Part shown: positions 62,984 to 64,000 of the stretch, in pieces | Layout: every line of letters begins with the position of its first letter | Numbering within the stretch: the first letter of the stretch is position 1 | Assembly: GCA_009760855.2 (NCBI GenBank) | Contig: WPIO01000040.1 | Span: 2,990,001 to 3,054,000 of the forward strand | DNA: 64,000 nucleotides | Source: Cristatella mucedo | Taxonomy: Eukaryota > Bryozoa > Phylactolaemata > Cristatellidae | Direction of reading: 5' to 3' | The notes under the pieces: model-generated | What the model saw: only the letters and a program-made list of their open reading frames with translations | The model's database searches: none | What the model was told of the DNA's origin: nothing | Position numbers and translations under genes: made by a program

Positions 62984-64000
62984 CTAGGAGTACGCAGACA
63001 GGACCGATGGCGATTACTTTGAAAGACGAGAAAGTAAGTCGAAGGTTTATTAGCAGCGTGCAACACTCCAGGAGAGGGTGGTGTTCACCGGAACCAAATC
63101 AAAAGTTCCGGCGCCGGTAGTGCTGTGCAAGCAACGAAATTATCCAAATGCGCTGGGGGATGGGAGAAAGAACTAGTGAAACCATTGAAACTTTGCCCGT
63201 TTTGCGAGCATAAGCTGATGCAGGCTGCACACGCACGCATCTCGCATGCTCTACTCACATTTTCCACAGAATGTCGCGCGACAGTGTCAGCGTCGGTATG
63301 ATGATCAATCCAATCCAAAATGCGGGATTCCGGAGGACCCTTGTTGCCTGGCAAAAACTACTAACAATTATGGTTTCAGACGTCGACAAAGTAAAAGTCT
63401 GCCGCAACTAAAAGCTAACGAGGCTGCCGACATTGAAATGATACGAAAGCGGAAGCTAGGGCAAATGCATCTACAATACGGCGAGGTTCCGAAGCGAATG
63501 CGAATGGTGACCGTTGGGTGGTCCCAAGGTACTGAGAATGACAGAAGCAGTGGGAGAGGTGAGGAAAAGGGCAGGAAGGTGAAGGGCAAAGTGAGAAAAA
63601 CAGCAGACGTACACAACTTATTCCTTGGAAATGCATTGATGATGCACTGAAAAGTGGATGCGATCGATTACAAGTCCACTTCCGGTCGTCTCGATCCCTC
63701 GATCGCCATCTGGCTTTACGCTTACGCCGAACCAGAACGGGACACCTTCACGCTCGATCTCACGTAAATCCATAGGCCTCACTTAAAGCCGCAGGCAATA
63801 GCGGAGTCTTTGCCAGTCGTTTCCCCGATCCAGCAACCTCCTTCCGTTTTCGTTCTATTGCTCGATATTGAGCTCAGCTAAAGGACTGCTTTCGCAGTCG
63901 TGCGACTGTCGGCCCAGTTTCGCATTCTCGTGCAGCCGAGGCCATTTAAGCGGTCTGCTGCTTCGCCCAGCTGCACCATCAGAGCCAGCTCATTCTGATG
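62984..64000. other. Right edge; upstream exons of the flippase expected but not identified
   Basis: No transmembrane-type exon could be recognised on the minus strand. This stretch is probably intron, or holds exons too diverged for me to see. The preceding exon must end in phase 2. Confidence 0.45.

Overview
The window is nuclear DNA from an animal, most likely an invertebrate. The evidence is spliced genes with GT-AG introns, genes typical of metazoans (two-box HMGB with an acidic tail, LRRC59, sigma-class GST, ABCE1), many CR1/L2-type non-LTR retrotransposon remnants, tRNA-derived SINEs and long microsatellites. I cannot name the phylum from sequence alone. There is no bacterial-style operon, CRISPR array or phage.

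Six protein-coding genes were assembled by hand from splice sites, reading phase and protein similarity. From left to right they are: a sigma-class glutathione S-transferase (plus, 10210-16048, 6 coding exons, 243 aa); LRRC59, an ER-membrane leucine-rich-repeat protein (minus, 27014-21039, 8 coding exons, 309 aa); ABCE1, the ribosome-recycling Fe-S ABC ATPase (plus, 35223-44977, 14 coding exons, 602 aa); a single-box HMG protein (plus, 49417-50054, 3 exons, 124 aa); a two-box HMGB1/2-type protein (plus, 55133-58428, 4 exons, 220 aa); and the last two coding exons of a P4-ATPase lipid flippase of ATP8A type (minus, 62983-60765). In every gene the exon lengths and intron phases add up to one uninterrupted frame. 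The two HMG genes lie in tandem and share intron positions and phases, so they look like paralogues made by a partial duplication.

The rest is repeat-rich. Two LINE families are present. LINE-A has a tail near 'GAGTTACAGACGGAGAT'. LINE-B has a 3' hairpin followed by (ATT)n. There are also two tRNA-derived SINE families: SINE-A, with at least eleven copies, and SINE-B, whose 3' end resembles the LINE-B hairpin. Long simple repeats include GA/GACA tracts in LRRC59 introns, a CA/TG inverted tract at 9.6 kb, and a 1.3-kb array of a 16-bp minisatellite at 28.4-29.7 kb. A 3.8-kb CpG-dense block (1.85-5.64 kb) and a smaller one (30.7-31.07 kb) look like promoter regions. No protein could be assigned to either.

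The coding genes are ordinary housekeeping or chromatin genes. The most interesting material is structural: the shared LINE/SINE 3' hairpin, the LINE insertion flanked by 29-bp repeat units, the minisatellite that repeats a consensus 5' splice site about 80 times, and the HMG gene pair.
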